Of a stretch of DNA of 64,000 nucleotides, positions 54,088-63,145 are shown piece by piece (within the stretch, counting starts at the first letter, position 1; every line of letters starts with the position of its first letter). The stretch is from Inquilinus sp052113205 (GTDB lineage: Bacteria; Pseudomonadota; Alphaproteobacteria; DSM-16000; Inquilinaceae). The translations under genes were made by a program, and so were the position numbers. The stretch spans positions 1-64,000 of the forward strand of contig NZ_JBFRCU010000035.1 in the NCBI RefSeq assembly GCF_052113205.1. Direction: 5' to 3'. Below the pieces are notes generated by a model. That model worked only from the letters and a program-made list of their open reading frames with translations. It was not told where the DNA came from and did not search any database.

Positions 54088-57000
54088 ATGACCGGGTGGT
54101 GGAAAGCAGACGGGTCCTGCACGACAACGGAAGGCGGCCATGCGAACCGCGAGAGCGGTGCCGGAGAAGCCGACCCGGGTCCGGGACGCCTCTCGGGGTC
54201 ATGGATCGCCCTGGCGCTCGGCGGCGGCATCGCCGTCGCCCAGATCACGGTCCCCAGCGCGGCGCAGGCGCAGTGCAACTCGAGCAGCAATCCGTCGCCG
54301 CCGCCTGCGGTCACGGCGAACTTCTCGAACCAGAGCTTCGGCCCCACTCCACCGCTGAAGCCTTACGCGGTGACCTCGGTGGGTCTCTCCGGCTGTGTCG
54401 GGGCCGATGGAGACTACGAAGAAAACGGCGGCGATGGCAGCCCGGGACAGTCCGGTGCGCAGATCACCGGCGTCAACAAGGCCCTGACCATCATCGGCGG
54501 CGGCAACCCTGGCCCCAGCCTCCAGACGTTCGGCGCAATCATCACCAGCACGGGTGGAATTGGAGGCGCCGGCGGTCAAGGCGGCCGCACCGGCCTGGAC
54601 GAAAACCGGGGCGGCAATGGCGGCGCCGGCGGGGCGGGCGGCAATATTACCGTCGGGTTCGACGGCACCTTCGTTCCGGACCCGAAGACCGGCCTGGCGG
54701 GTTCCGGGCTCTACGTGTCGTCCGTAGGCAACGAGGGCGGCAAGGGGGGAGATTCCAGCGAAGACGGAACCGGGGACAAGTTCTCGGGCGCTGGCGGGCA
54801 AGGCGGTTCCGGCGGATCGGTCGTGCTCTCGGCAAGCGGATCGGTCCAGGCATATGTCGGCGTTTCGGCGCTGTCCAGCGGCGGTGCGGGCGGAAACGGG
54901 GGCAACTCCGTCAACTATGACGCGTTGGAGGCCTCATACGGCGGCGATGGCGGCGATGGCGGACAGGCGGGCTCGGTGTCGCTGAATTGGCTGGGCGGCA
55001 CTGTCACGACCAGGCAATTCGGTTTGCTTGCCACCGCAGATGGCGGGACCGGAGGCACCGGCGGCATAGGAGATTATGGCCTCACCGTCGAGGGTGGCAA
55101 TGGCGGTGCGGGCGGCAATGGCGGCACAGCCATGCTGTCGTTCAGCGGCGGCGGGGTCACCGTCAACCTGGCCCCGTTCAATTCGACCGGCGCCGGACTC
55201 TATGTCTCGGCGATCGGCGGCGATGGCGGCGATGGCGGACCCTCGAGCGACGGGCTTGGGCAGGGAGGCGGCAGCGGCGGGAATGGCGGGACTGGTGGCG
55301 CTGCCGGCGCCGCCATTCTCGGCTCGGTCGCCTATTCCAGCCAGAGCGGCGGTCAGGGCGTCCTGGTTCAGTCCAACGGCGGCGCCGGCGGGGCCGGTGC
55401 GGGGGCGGGTGGCGTCGGCGAGGCCGGCGGCGGCGGATTCGCGGGCGCCGGCGGTGGTGTCACCCTGTTCCTGGGCAACGCTGCGACCACGGGCACCGTC
55501 CGAACGTCGGGGACGCTCGCCCATGGCGCCGTGGTGCAGAGTGTCGGCGGTGCCGGCGGCACTGGCGGCAATGCGAGTTTCTTCGCCCAAGGCGGCGCCG
55601 GGGCAGCGGGCGGGGATGGCGGCCCGGTCGTGGTCCAGGCGCCCAACGGCTCGGTGATCGCCACCGGCAAGAGCGCCATCGCGGTGGTGGCGCAAAGCGT
55701 CGGCGGCGGCGGCGGCGTGGGCGGCGACACCAACGACGTCTCGATCGGCACCCAGATTGCCATCGGCGGCAATGGCGGCCTCGGCGGCAATGGCGGAGCG
55801 GTCAATGTCGAGCTGACGAACGGCGTGTTCGCCTCCACCAGCACGCTCGGCGGTGCGGGCCTCCTGGCCCAGAGCATCGGCGGGTCCGGTGGCGCCGGCG
55901 GCAGCGCGGCCTCGACGGGCGTCGGCTTCTTTTCGATGACGATCGGCGGCGACGCCGGCGGCGGCGGCGCCGGTGGCTTGGTGAACGTCACCAACAAGTC
56001 GCTGATCACCAGCTATGGCGATCATGCGGCCGGCATCCAGGCGCAAAGCATCGGCGGCGGCGGCGGCAAGGGCGGCTCGGCGTTCACCTTTGCCGCCAAC
56101 GCCCTTCCGACTGCGGCGGTCGCGGTCGGCGGCCGCGGCGGCAGCGGCGGCCCGGCGGGGGATGTTGCCGTCAGCAACACCGGCCAGGTCACGACCTACG
56201 GCGCGGATGCCACCGGAATCCTCATCCAGAGCATCGGCGGCGGGGGCGGAACGGGTGGGGCGGCGGCCGCGCGCGCAGTGGATCTCTCGCCGAGCAAGGA
56301 GGTCCCCGCCATCTCGATCTCGGTGGCGATGGGCGGAAAGGGCGGGGCGGGCAACACCGGCGGCCAGGTCACACTCGACAGTAACGGGCTGATCGCCACG
56401 GCCGGCGACGGCGCCATCGGGGTCATGGCGCAAAGCGTGGGCGGCGGTGGCGGCACGGGTGGCGACAGCACGGCAGCGTCCTATTCCGGCGGCCCCCAGG
56501 GCGGCCTCACGGTTTCGGTCTCGGTGGCGGTCGGCGGTTCCGGTGGCACCGGCGGGACCGGCGGCGCGGTGACGGTGTGGAATGACGGCGTCGTGGCCAC
56601 GCGGGGCCAGGATGCCTATGGCGTCTTTGCCCAAAGCGTCGGCGGCGGCGGCGGGGCCGGCGGCACCGGCGATGCCTCAGCATCGGCGAGCAAGGCAAAG
56701 GGCAGCTTCGCCGCCTCGGTCGGCGTGGGCGGGACCGGCGGCACCGGCGGCCACGCCGATACCGTCGATTTGAAAAACACCGGCGCGGTGACGACGGTCG
56801 GCGACGGGTCCGATGGCGTGTTTGCCCAAAGCGTCGGCGGGGGCGGTGGCGCCGGCGGGGGTGGAGTCGCCACGGCCGGCGGCGGCAATCTCAGCCTTGC
56901 CGTCGGGGTCGGCGGGAGCGGCGGCGCGGGCGGCAACGGCAACACGGCCACGGTGACGAATGGCGGCAGCATCGTGACCCGCGGTACCGATGCGATCGGC

Positions 57001-60000
57001 CTGTCGGTGCAGAGCATCGGCGGCGGCGGCGGCAAGGGCGGCAAAGGCGGTGCAACCGCCGGCGGATCACCCGACTTCTCGAATGCGAAAGCCTTGTTCG
57101 ACATCCTGGCCGGCGGCCTGGGCCTCAATCAGACGGTCACCAAGCTCGGCGACGGCATCCTGCGGATCGGGCAGATCGGTCAGGAGATCCAGGCGACCTA
57201 TGACGAGTTGAACGGCATCTTCTCGCAGCCGCAGGCGGGTGATCCGGAGAACGGCACCGCCAAGACGATCAATGTCTCGGTGTCGGTCGGCGGCAGTGGC
57301 GGGGCCGCGGGCGACGGCGGCGCGGCCAATGCGACCAACACCGGGGGGATCGCNACCNATGGCGCCCAGTCGGACGGCATCTATGCGCAGAGCGTCGGGG
57401 GCGGCGGCGGCAGCGGCGGTGCCGCAACGTCGACCAGCGCCGCCGCCGACGACACCCCGATCCAGACCGCGATCGGGGTGGGCGGCACGGGTGGCGCCGG
57501 CGGCAACGGCGGTGCCGTGACGGTGGCCAACCAGACGGGCGGCCACATCCTGACGCAGGGCGTGGCCGCCTTCGGCATCCTGGCGCACAGCGTGGGCGGC
57601 GGCGGCGGCGAAGGGTCGCTGGCCGGCACCGTCAGCGGCTCGCTGAAGAGCCTCTCCGTCGGGATCGGCGGCAATGGCGGCACCGGCGGGGATGGTGGCG
57701 AGGTCAGCGTCACGACGGACGGCGCGATCACCACCACCGGCAAGCACGGCATCGCCATCTTTGCCCAGAGCGTCGGCGGCGGCGGCGGGCTGGTCCGGAC
57801 GATGACCACCGACCAGACCTTCGATCCCTCCAAGATCGTCATCAACCCGCAAGGACGTCTTGCCGACGTTCATGGGCTGACGTTGACGTTCGGCGGCCAG
57901 AAAGGCGTCGACGGCAACGGCGGGGCCGTCTCCGTCACCACGGGCGGCCCGATCACCACATCCGGCCTGGACGCGCATGGCATCCTGGCGCAGTCGATCG
58001 GGGGCGGCGGCGGGATGGCCGTCGGGGGGCAGGTCGTCCTGCCGGGCGGCGCGGCCGGGCCTGGCGGCGCCAGCGGCGACGGCGGCAATGTCAACGTTGA
58101 TCTCGAAACGGGCACGGCGATTCTCACAGCCGGCAAGGGCGCCTACGGCATCATTGCCCAGAGCATCGGCGGAGGCGGCGGCTTCGCCGGCGATCCGTCC
58201 TCGGTCCACGACTACCAGACGGGTACGGCGCTGGCCGTGAAGTCCAACGCCGGCTTTGGCGGGGAGGTCTCGATCTTTGTGGAGAACGCCCGCGTTCAGA
58301 CCACGGGCGACTATGCCCCGGCCATCTTCGCCCAGAGCATCGGCGGCGGCGGCGGCCTGGTGAACTACAACAACGCCGACGGCTCCCAGAACAAGATCCA
58401 GGCGCGGGGCACCGCCGGCGGCGATGGCGCCGGCGGTGATATTTTTATCGACCTCATCGGCAGCATGGTCACGGCGTCGGGAGCGGGGTCGCCAGGCATC
58501 TTCGCCCAGAGCGATGGAACATCATCAGGCGAGATCCAGATTTTGATCGATGGCAAATCGAGCGTTCAGGGCGGCCTGACCGACACTGCCTTCCCCGGCG
58601 GTCAACCCATATCGGAGCGCGACGTGGCGGGCATCCGGCTGATGGGCGGCACCGCGAACTACATCAGAAATGCGGGGATCATCTTCTCGCTCAATCGACT
58701 GGCGATCCTGACCGACACGCCGGCGGGCAACACCCAGGTCACGAACACGGGAACGATCTCGGGCGACATCGTCTTCAACAGCGGGGCCGGGAATGTCGTG
58801 GACAACCGTCCCGGCGGTGTGATCGAGGCCTTCACGGCCATCGACCTGAACGGTGGCGAGCTCCGCAACGCCGGCAGCCTGCAGGTCGGCGGCGCCGGCG
58901 CGATCGGCCGGACGACCGTGACGGGCGATCTCGTGCAAAGCGCCACGGGCCGCCTGGTGGTGGAGACCAACCACAGCACCGGCACGGCGGATCTCCTCGA
59001 CGTGCAGGGCACTGCGCGGCTGGGCGGCGTGGTGGAGGTGCATCCGCTGTCGCTCGCCAACCGCCCCGTGACGGTGCTGAGCGCAACCGGGGGGCTGGCG
59101 GTCGATCCGGGCCTCTCGGTCAGCCGCACCCATCTCTACCGCTTCGATGCGCAGCAGTCCGGCGGGACCCTGCAGCTGCAGCCGGTGGCGGAATTCAACG
59201 CCGCGGCCGGCCCGCTGGGCCGGAACCAGCGGCGGGTGGCGGCGCATCTGCAGCAGCTCTGGGACAGCGGCGCCGGGTTCGACGAAGGCTTCACCGCGCT
59301 CGCCGGGGTCGGGGACGGCAGCAGCTATGCGAAAACGCTGAGCAGCCTGTCCGGGCAGGCGGTCGGGGCGGCCGCGGCCCTCCGCTACAGCTCGAGCCAC
59401 GGCTTCGTCACCAACATGCTGGACGAATGCGCGACCTTCGAGGGCGCCGGCCGGACCCAGGACGAGGCCAGCTGCACCTGGGCGCGCGCCTATGGCGGCG
59501 TGGCCGACCAGGACAGCACCAGCGATGCGCTGGGCTACCATACGACCGCCTGGACGCTTCAGGCCGGCGGGCAGCGCGAGATTGCTCCCGCCTGGTTCCT
59601 CGGCGGATCCATCGGGTATGAGAGCAGCAGCCTCCGCGGCGATGGCGGCAGCTCGCGGGTCAGCGGCGACAGCCTGCTGCTCGGCGCGTCCCTCCGTTAC
59701 CAGACCGGGCCGTGGCAGGCCTCGGGTGCGCTCGACTTCGGCTATGGCTGGTATGACAGCCAACGCTCGGTCGAAGCCGGCAGCTTCCGGGGGACCGCCG
59801 ACGCCTCGCCGAACATCTGGCATGTCGGCGCCAATGCGCGCCTTGCCTACCAGGCGCCGATCGCGGACTGGTACGTGCAGCCGCGCCTCGACCTGCACCT
59901 GACCTATGTGCACGGCAACAGCTACACCGAGACGGGGGCCGGCGCATTCGACCTTGCCGTCGAATCCGAGGGCGCCACCGCCTTCACGGCGATTCCCGCG

Positions 60001-60297
60001 GTGGAGGTGGGCAGGCGCATCCCGATCGGCGGGACCGCGGTGCTGCGCCCGTTCGCGAGCGCCGGCATCGAGCTCAACGCCAGCGGCGACTGGGCGGCGA
60101 CGGCGCGTTTTGCCGATCAGCCGGGCAGCCGGGGCTTCCGCGCCACGACGCCGATCCCGGACGTGCTGGGCAAGTTCACCGTCGGCGCCGAGGTGCTGAA
60201 CAGCACGAACTGGGATTTTCGACTGCAGTACAGCACCGAGGTCGGCGACGGCTATGCCTCACATGCCGGCCTGGGTCGGCTGGGCTATCGGTTCTGA
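54088..60297 (+). CDS. Giant glycine-rich autotransporter (type Va) adhesin-like protein
   Basis: About 2069 residues. ATG 54088 follows AAGGGGG; an in-frame GTG at 54067 is possible. The long N-terminal signal (about 60 residues, ending VPSAAQAQ-C) resembles extended type V signals. The passenger is Gly-rich with at least 15 copies of AQS(V/I)GGGGG alternating with GGxGGxGGxV(T/N)V-type strands, consistent with a beta-helix. The last 280 residues form an autotransporter barrel (CTWARAYGGVADQDSTSDAL ... HAGLGRLGYRF, terminal Phe). Because it carries its own translocator it should not need the upstream TpsB. Two N (57354, 57358) fall in the passenger. Adhesion or aggregation is inferred. Confidence 0.9.
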   Translation: MTGWWKADGSCTTTEGGHANRESGAGEADPGPGRLSGSWIALALGGGIAVAQITVPSAAQAQCNSSSNPSPPPAVTANFSNQSFGPTPPLKPYAVTSVGLSGCVGADGDYEENGGDGSPGQSGAQITGVNKALTIIGGGNPGPSLQTFGAIITSTGGIGGAGGQGGRTGLDENRGGNGGAGGAGGNITVGFDGTFVPDPKTGLAGSGLYVSSVGNEGGKGGDSSEDGTGDKFSGAGGQGGSGGSVVLSASGSVQAYVGVSALSSGGAGGNGGNSVNYDALEASYGGDGGDGGQAGSVSLNWLGGTVTTRQFGLLATADGGTGGTGGIGDYGLTVEGGNGGAGGNGGTAMLSFSGGGVTVNLAPFNSTGAGLYVSAIGGDGGDGGPSSDGLGQGGGSGGNGGTGGAAGAAILGSVAYSSQSGGQGVLVQSNGGAGGAGAGAGGVGEAGGGGFAGAGGGVTLFLGNAATTGTVRTSGTLAHGAVVQSVGGAGGTGGNASFFAQGGAGAAGGDGGPVVVQAPNGSVIATGKSAIAVVAQSVGGGGGVGGDTNDVSIGTQIAIGGNGGLGGNGGAVNVELTNGVFASTSTLGGAGLLAQSIGGSGGAGGSAASTGVGFFSMTIGGDAGGGGAGGLVNVTNKSLITSYGDHAAGIQAQSIGGGGGKGGSAFTFAANALPTAAVAVGGRGGSGGPAGDVAVSNTGQVTTYGADATGILIQSIGGGGGTGGAAAARAVDLSPSKEVPAISISVAMGGKGGAGNTGGQVTLDSNGLIATAGDGAIGVMAQSVGGGGGTGGDSTAASYSGGPQGGLTVSVSVAVGGSGGTGGTGGAVTVWNDGVVATRGQDAYGVFAQSVGGGGGAGGTGDASASASKAKGSFAASVGVGGTGGTGGHADTVDLKNTGAVTTVGDGSDGVFAQSVGGGGGAGGGGVATAGGGNLSLAVGVGGSGGAGGNGNTATVTNGGSIVTRGTDAIGLSVQSIGGGGGKGGKGGATAGGSPDFSNAKALFDILAGGLGLNQTVTKLGDGILRIGQIGQEIQATYDELNGIFSQPQAGDPENGTAKTINVSVSVGGSGGAAGDGGAANATNTGGIXTXGAQSDGIYAQSVGGGGGSGGAATSTSAAADDTPIQTAIGVGGTGGAGGNGGAVTVANQTGGHILTQGVAAFGILAHSVGGGGGEGSLAGTVSGSLKSLSVGIGGNGGTGGDGGEVSVTTDGAITTTGKHGIAIFAQSVGGGGGLVRTMTTDQTFDPSKIVINPQGRLADVHGLTLTFGGQKGVDGNGGAVSVTTGGPITTSGLDAHGILAQSIGGGGGMAVGGQVVLPGGAAGPGGASGDGGNVNVDLETGTAILTAGKGAYGIIAQSIGGGGGFAGDPSSVHDYQTGTALAVKSNAGFGGEVSIFVENARVQTTGDYAPAIFAQSIGGGGGLVNYNNADGSQNKIQARGTAGGDGAGGDIFIDLIGSMVTASGAGSPGIFAQSDGTSSGEIQILIDGKSSVQGGLTDTAFPGGQPISERDVAGIRLMGGTANYIRNAGIIFSLNRLAILTDTPAGNTQVTNTGTISGDIVFNSGAGNVVDNRPGGVIEAFTAIDLNGGELRNAGSLQVGGAGAIGRTTVTGDLVQSATGRLVVETNHSTGTADLLDVQGTARLGGVVEVHPLSLANRPVTVLSATGGLAVDPGLSVSRTHLYRFDAQQSGGTLQLQPVAEFNAAAGPLGRNQRRVAAHLQQLWDSGAGFDEGFTALAGVGDGSSYAKTLSSLSGQAVGAAAALRYSSSHGFVTNMLDECATFEGAGRTQDEASCTWARAYGGVADQDSTSDALGYHTTAWTLQAGGQREIAPAWFLGGSIGYESSSLRGDGGSSRVSGDSLLLGASLRYQTGPWQASGALDFGYGWYDSQRSVEAGSFRGTADASPNIWHVGANARLAYQAPIADWYVQPRLDLHLTYVHGNSYTETGAGAFDLAVESEGATAFTAIPAVEVGRRIPIGGTAVLRPFASAGIELNASGDWAATARFADQPGSRGFRATTPIPDVLGKFTVGAEVLNSTNWDFRLQYSTEVGDGYASHAGLGRLGYRF
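55530..58365 (+). repeat. Degenerate Gly-rich repeats in the autotransporter passenger
   Basis: About 15 units, each with an AQS(V/I)GGGGGxGG core, occur at irregular spacing of roughly 130-280 bp. The core codons GGC/GGG are near-identical between units, so recombination or slippage could change the passenger length and could also confuse assembly. Both N positions in this gene lie here. Confidence 0.85.
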
Positions 60298-60366
60298 ACC
60301 CCTGTCGGTGCCCCGGCACATAGCGGCTTTCGGAAGCATCGTTGTAACGACAATCGGGAGCGCGAG

Positions 60367-61584
60367 ATGAAGAATGGAATGCTTTCGGTCCTCTTGGGAG
60401 CCGGCATGGCTCTGGCTGCCAATGTCTGTCTGGCGGCCGAGTCGACTCAGGTCGAGAAGGTCCAGGCTGCGCTCGCCGCCTGGCTGGCGGCACGAGCACC
60501 GATCGAAGAGGTCACCGGCATCGCCGCGTATATCAGCTTCGGCGATGCCGGACCGGCAATCGAAGCCTTCGCCGGGACAGTGGGCCGCGACCCGGGCGCC
60601 GGTCCGGTTGACCAGGACACCCTCTATCAGATGGGGAGCACGTCGAAGTCATTCGTCGTCGCGGTGATCCTCAAGCTCGAAGCGGCCGGAAAACTCTCGA
60701 TCGATGACCCGCTCGGCAAGTGGCTGCCGGAATATCCGGCGTGGCAGGACGTTACCATCCGCCGCCTCCTCAACATGACGAGCGGCATTCCGAATTACTC
60801 CGAGACCGAGTGGATGTCCCGCGCCTGGGTGGACCAGCCCAAGCGGGACTTCACGATGAAAGAGCTGGTCGCTGCCGCGTATCCGAGCGCGACCAACCAG
60901 CTTCCAGAAAACAGCGGCTATTTCTATTCCAATACCAACTATGTCCTCGCCGGCATGATCGCCGAAAAAGCCGGCGGCAAGACCTATCGCGACCTGGTCC
61001 ACGATCTCATCATCGAGCCGCATGGTCTCTACTCGACATTCTATGAGGCCGGAACCTACCCGGAATCGGTGATCGACCGGCTGTCGCATGGCTACTTCGA
61101 AAACCAGGCATGTGCCGACTACCAGCCCGGCTGCAAGGAATCGTGGAACCTGCCGGTCCTGGGACGGGACATGCGCGAGGCCAGCACCTCCTGGGCACAG
61201 GCCGCCGGCGGCGCGATTTCCAGCGCCCGCGACGTCGATCGCTGGATGCGCGCCGTGTTCCACGGGAAGGTGGTGCCGCCGAAGCAGCAGCAGGAGTGGA
61301 TGCAGCTGGTCTCGATGAAGACGGGCGAACCGATCGCCGCCGTTTCCGCGGATGATCCGGCCGGCTTCTCTCTGGGATTGGGCAACCGCATCCTCGGGCC
61401 CATGGGCGCGCAATGGTTCTACCAGGGCGAGACCCTCGGCTATCGGACGCTTTACGTCTGGATCGCCGCCGAGGACCTGATGATCACGGTCCAGACCAAC
61501 AGCCAGCCGCCGGAAGGCACCAGCAAGCTCAACGAGGCCGTCGCCGCCCTTTACCAGATCGTCAAGACGTCGAAAGCCGACTAG
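60367..61584 (+). CDS. Periplasmic serine hydrolase, beta-lactamase/D-aminopeptidase superfamily
   Basis: A 405-residue protein with a signal peptide (MLSVLLGAGMALAANVCLAA). The motif STSK (Ser91-Lys94) in YQMGSTSKSF is the class C nucleophile; the second motif is YSN (Tyr187-Asn189). The third motif, normally HxG or KTG, is probably YQG at 352-354 (WFYQGETLGYR), which differs. The family (S12: AmpH, EstB, DD-carboxypeptidases, D-aminopeptidases) is broad, and true beta-lactamase activity cannot be claimed. GGGAGCGCGAG precedes the ATG. It is 69 bp after the autotransporter and is the third penicillin-fold enzyme in the cassette. Confidence 0.88.
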   Translation: MKNGMLSVLLGAGMALAANVCLAAESTQVEKVQAALAAWLAARAPIEEVTGIAAYISFGDAGPAIEAFAGTVGRDPGAGPVDQDTLYQMGSTSKSFVVAVILKLEAAGKLSIDDPLGKWLPEYPAWQDVTIRRLLNMTSGIPNYSETEWMSRAWVDQPKRDFTMKELVAAAYPSATNQLPENSGYFYSNTNYVLAGMIAEKAGGKTYRDLVHDLIIEPHGLYSTFYEAGTYPESVIDRLSHGYFENQACADYQPGCKESWNLPVLGRDMREASTSWAQAAGGAISSARDVDRWMRAVFHGKVVPPKQQQEWMQLVSMKTGEPIAAVSADDPAGFSLGLGNRILGPMGAQWFYQGETLGYRTLYVWIAAEDLMITVQTNSQPPEGTSKLNEAVAALYQIVKTSKAD

Positions 61585-61906
61585 ATGCGAGTTTGCGGGC
61601 TATATGAGAGGGCTACGAACAGGAGGGGGATGTCGAGCCGATTGGCCCGGCAACGTTCTGCCGCCTATAAATAGCCAAGCCTTCGAAGCACAACAGTGCG
61701 GAGATCAGCTTTCGACCGCTGGCCGCCACAAATGTCCGCTCCATTGAACCCCGGCGAACGCCGCAATGGCGGCTCTCTTGCGTGAGGGCCCGGCCGCTGG
61801 CTCGCCACTGCAGGCGCCCCGGGCGGCTCCCCCATTCCCGCCCGTGACACCGGCCCGGCCGCCGTCTATGACCATGGCACGAGGGACCGGGGCAGGGGAG
61901 CGGCGC
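61585..61906. other. 322-bp gap after the cassette
   Basis: No supported gene. The first 150 bp are of mixed composition and the remainder is Pro/Arg/Ala-coding-like noise just upstream of the YqaA gene, whose start is uncertain. I see no T-tailed terminator. Confidence 0.45.
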
Positions 61907-62530
61907 GTGGTGCAGGACGGGGGCGTTCAGGTTGGGGTCGAGCGGCCGGGGTTCATCCGGCGGCAATATGACCGGCTGATCCGGGCGGCGCACGGGCCGC
62001 GGGCGCAGTGGACGCTGGCCGGCGTGGCCTTTGCCGAAAGCTCGTTCTTCCCGATCCCGCCCGACGTCGTGCTGATCCCGATGATGCTCGCCAATCCGCG
62101 GCGGGCCTGGTGGCTGGCGGGGCTGTGCACCGTGGCCTCGGTGATCGGCGGCCTGGTCGGCTACGCCATCGGCTATTTCCTGTTCGAGACGGTCGGCGCC
62201 TGGCTGATCAACCTCTACGGGCTGCAGGCCGGGTTCCACGAATTCGAGCAGAAATACGCCGAATGGGGCAGCTGGATCATCCTGGCCAAGGGGGTGACGC
62301 CGATCCCCTACAAGCTGGTCACCATCACCAGCGGCGTGGCCCAGTTCCCGCTCGGCCTCTTCATCCTGTCCTCGATCGCCTCGCGCGGCCTGCGCTTCTT
62401 CCTGGTCGCGGTGCTGATGCGGATCTATGGCGAGCAGGTGCGGCACTATCTCGAGAAGTACCTGAACTGGGCCTTCTGGGGATTCCTCGTGCTGGTCGCC
62501 CTCGGCTTCGCGGTGATGACCCAGCTGTGA
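61907..62530 (+). CDS. YqaA/DedA-like inner-membrane protein
   Basis: A 207-residue polytopic protein of the SNARE-associated/DedA superfamily, YqaA branch: FAESSFFPIPPDVVLIPMMLANPRRAWWLAGLCTVASVIGGLVGYAIGYFLFE, then AEWGSWIILAKGVTPIPYKLVTITSGVAQFPLGLFILSSIASRGLRFFLVAVLMRIYG. DedA proteins take part in envelope homeostasis and polyprenyl-phosphate or lipid recycling; the YqaA branch is uncharacterised. GTG 61907 is chosen because GGGGAG lies six bases upstream; ATG 61868 would add a Gly/Arg-rich leader without a ribosome site. It is 28 bp before the MAPEG gene. Confidence 0.85.
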   Translation: MVQDGGVQVGVERPGFIRRQYDRLIRAAHGPRAQWTLAGVAFAESSFFPIPPDVVLIPMMLANPRRAWWLAGLCTVASVIGGLVGYAIGYFLFETVGAWLINLYGLQAGFHEFEQKYAEWGSWIILAKGVTPIPYKLVTITSGVAQFPLGLFILSSIASRGLRFFLVAVLMRIYGEQVRHYLEKYLNWAFWGFLVLVALGFAVMTQL

Positions 62531-62558
62531 GAGCCGCCGAACCGCGGAGACTCCGGCC

Positions 62559-62993
62559 ATGACCGTGCAAGCCATCCTCCTCCCGGTCTTCGCGCAGGTG
62601 GCGCTGACCTTCCTGCTGGCGGTCTGGCTGCTGCGGGAGCGCGCCGGCGCGCTGCGGCGGGGCGAGGTGCGCACCGGCGACATCGTCCTCGGCCAGCCGG
62701 CCTGGCCGGCGCGGGCCACCCAGATCGCGAACAGCTTCCACAACCAGCTGCAGCTGCCGCTGCTGTTCTTCGTGCTGGTGATCCTGGCGATGATGACCAG
62801 GAAGGCCGACCTGCTGTTCGTGGTGATGTCCTGGCTGTTCGTCGCCAGCCGGATCCTGCATGTGGCGGTGCATACCGGCGCCAACCGCCTGGGCCCCCGC
62901 TTCGGCGCCTACGCCGCCGGATTCGTGCTGCTGCTGGCGATGTGGGTGATCTTCGCCCTGCGCATCCTGACGGCGGGGGTGGGGCCGGTGTGA
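62559..62993 (+). CDS. MAPEG-family membrane protein
   Basis: A 144-residue, four-helix protein of the MAPEG (membrane-associated proteins in eicosanoid and glutathione metabolism) superfamily. Marks: QVALTFLLAVWLLRERAGALRRGEV, NSFHNQLQLPLLFFVLVILAMM with the conserved Asn-Gln-Glu-like substrate region, and LFVASRILHVAVHTGANRLGPRFGAY. Bacterial members may have glutathione-dependent activities, but the substrate is unknown. GGAGACTCCGGCC precedes ATG 62559, and it is probably in an operon with the YqaA gene. Confidence 0.9.
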   Translation: MTVQAILLPVFAQVALTFLLAVWLLRERAGALRRGEVRTGDIVLGQPAWPARATQIANSFHNQLQLPLLFFVLVILAMMTRKADLLFVVMSWLFVASRILHVAVHTGANRLGPRFGAYAAGFVLLLAMWVIFALRILTAGVGPV

Positions 62994-63025
62994 GCGCGGC
63001 AAGGGGCAGGCTTCACCATAATTAT

Positions 63026-63115
63026 TGTCATCCTCGGGCTTGACCCGAGGATCCAGGGGCCACCCAGAGCGGCATCGACATTCCCTGGATGCCCGGGTCA
63101 AGCCCGGGCATGACA
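63026..63115. repeat. Extragenic palindrome, GTCATGCCCGGGCTTGACC family
   Basis: TGTCATCCTCGGG-CTTGA-CCCGAGGATCC faces GGATGCCCGGG-TCAA-GCCCGGGCATGACA. This is the same family as 26626-26703, with a longer unpaired centre. It lies between the convergent MAPEG and DUF4126 genes. Confidence 0.9.
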
Positions 63116-63145
63116 GGTTAAAATGAAGCATGGGGCCTGGGCCAG

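Noticed and set aside
51851..54202. Very long open frame on the minus strand across the PBP4-like genes
   Set aside because: Its translation is Arg/Gly/Asp-rich without domains and mirrors the plus-strand genes, as expected in GC-rich coding DNA; the plus strand has full catalytic motifs and ribosome sites.
55530..58365. Regular spaced repeats that could suggest a CRISPR array
   Set aside because: They are in-frame glycine codons inside one reading frame with variable spacing, not 28-37 bp direct repeats with unique spacers.
60367..61584. Calling the serine hydrolase an AmpC beta-lactamase
   Set aside because: The third motif is not KTG and the sequence is closer to the broad S12 esterase/DD-peptidase group; no ampR-type regulator is adjacent.
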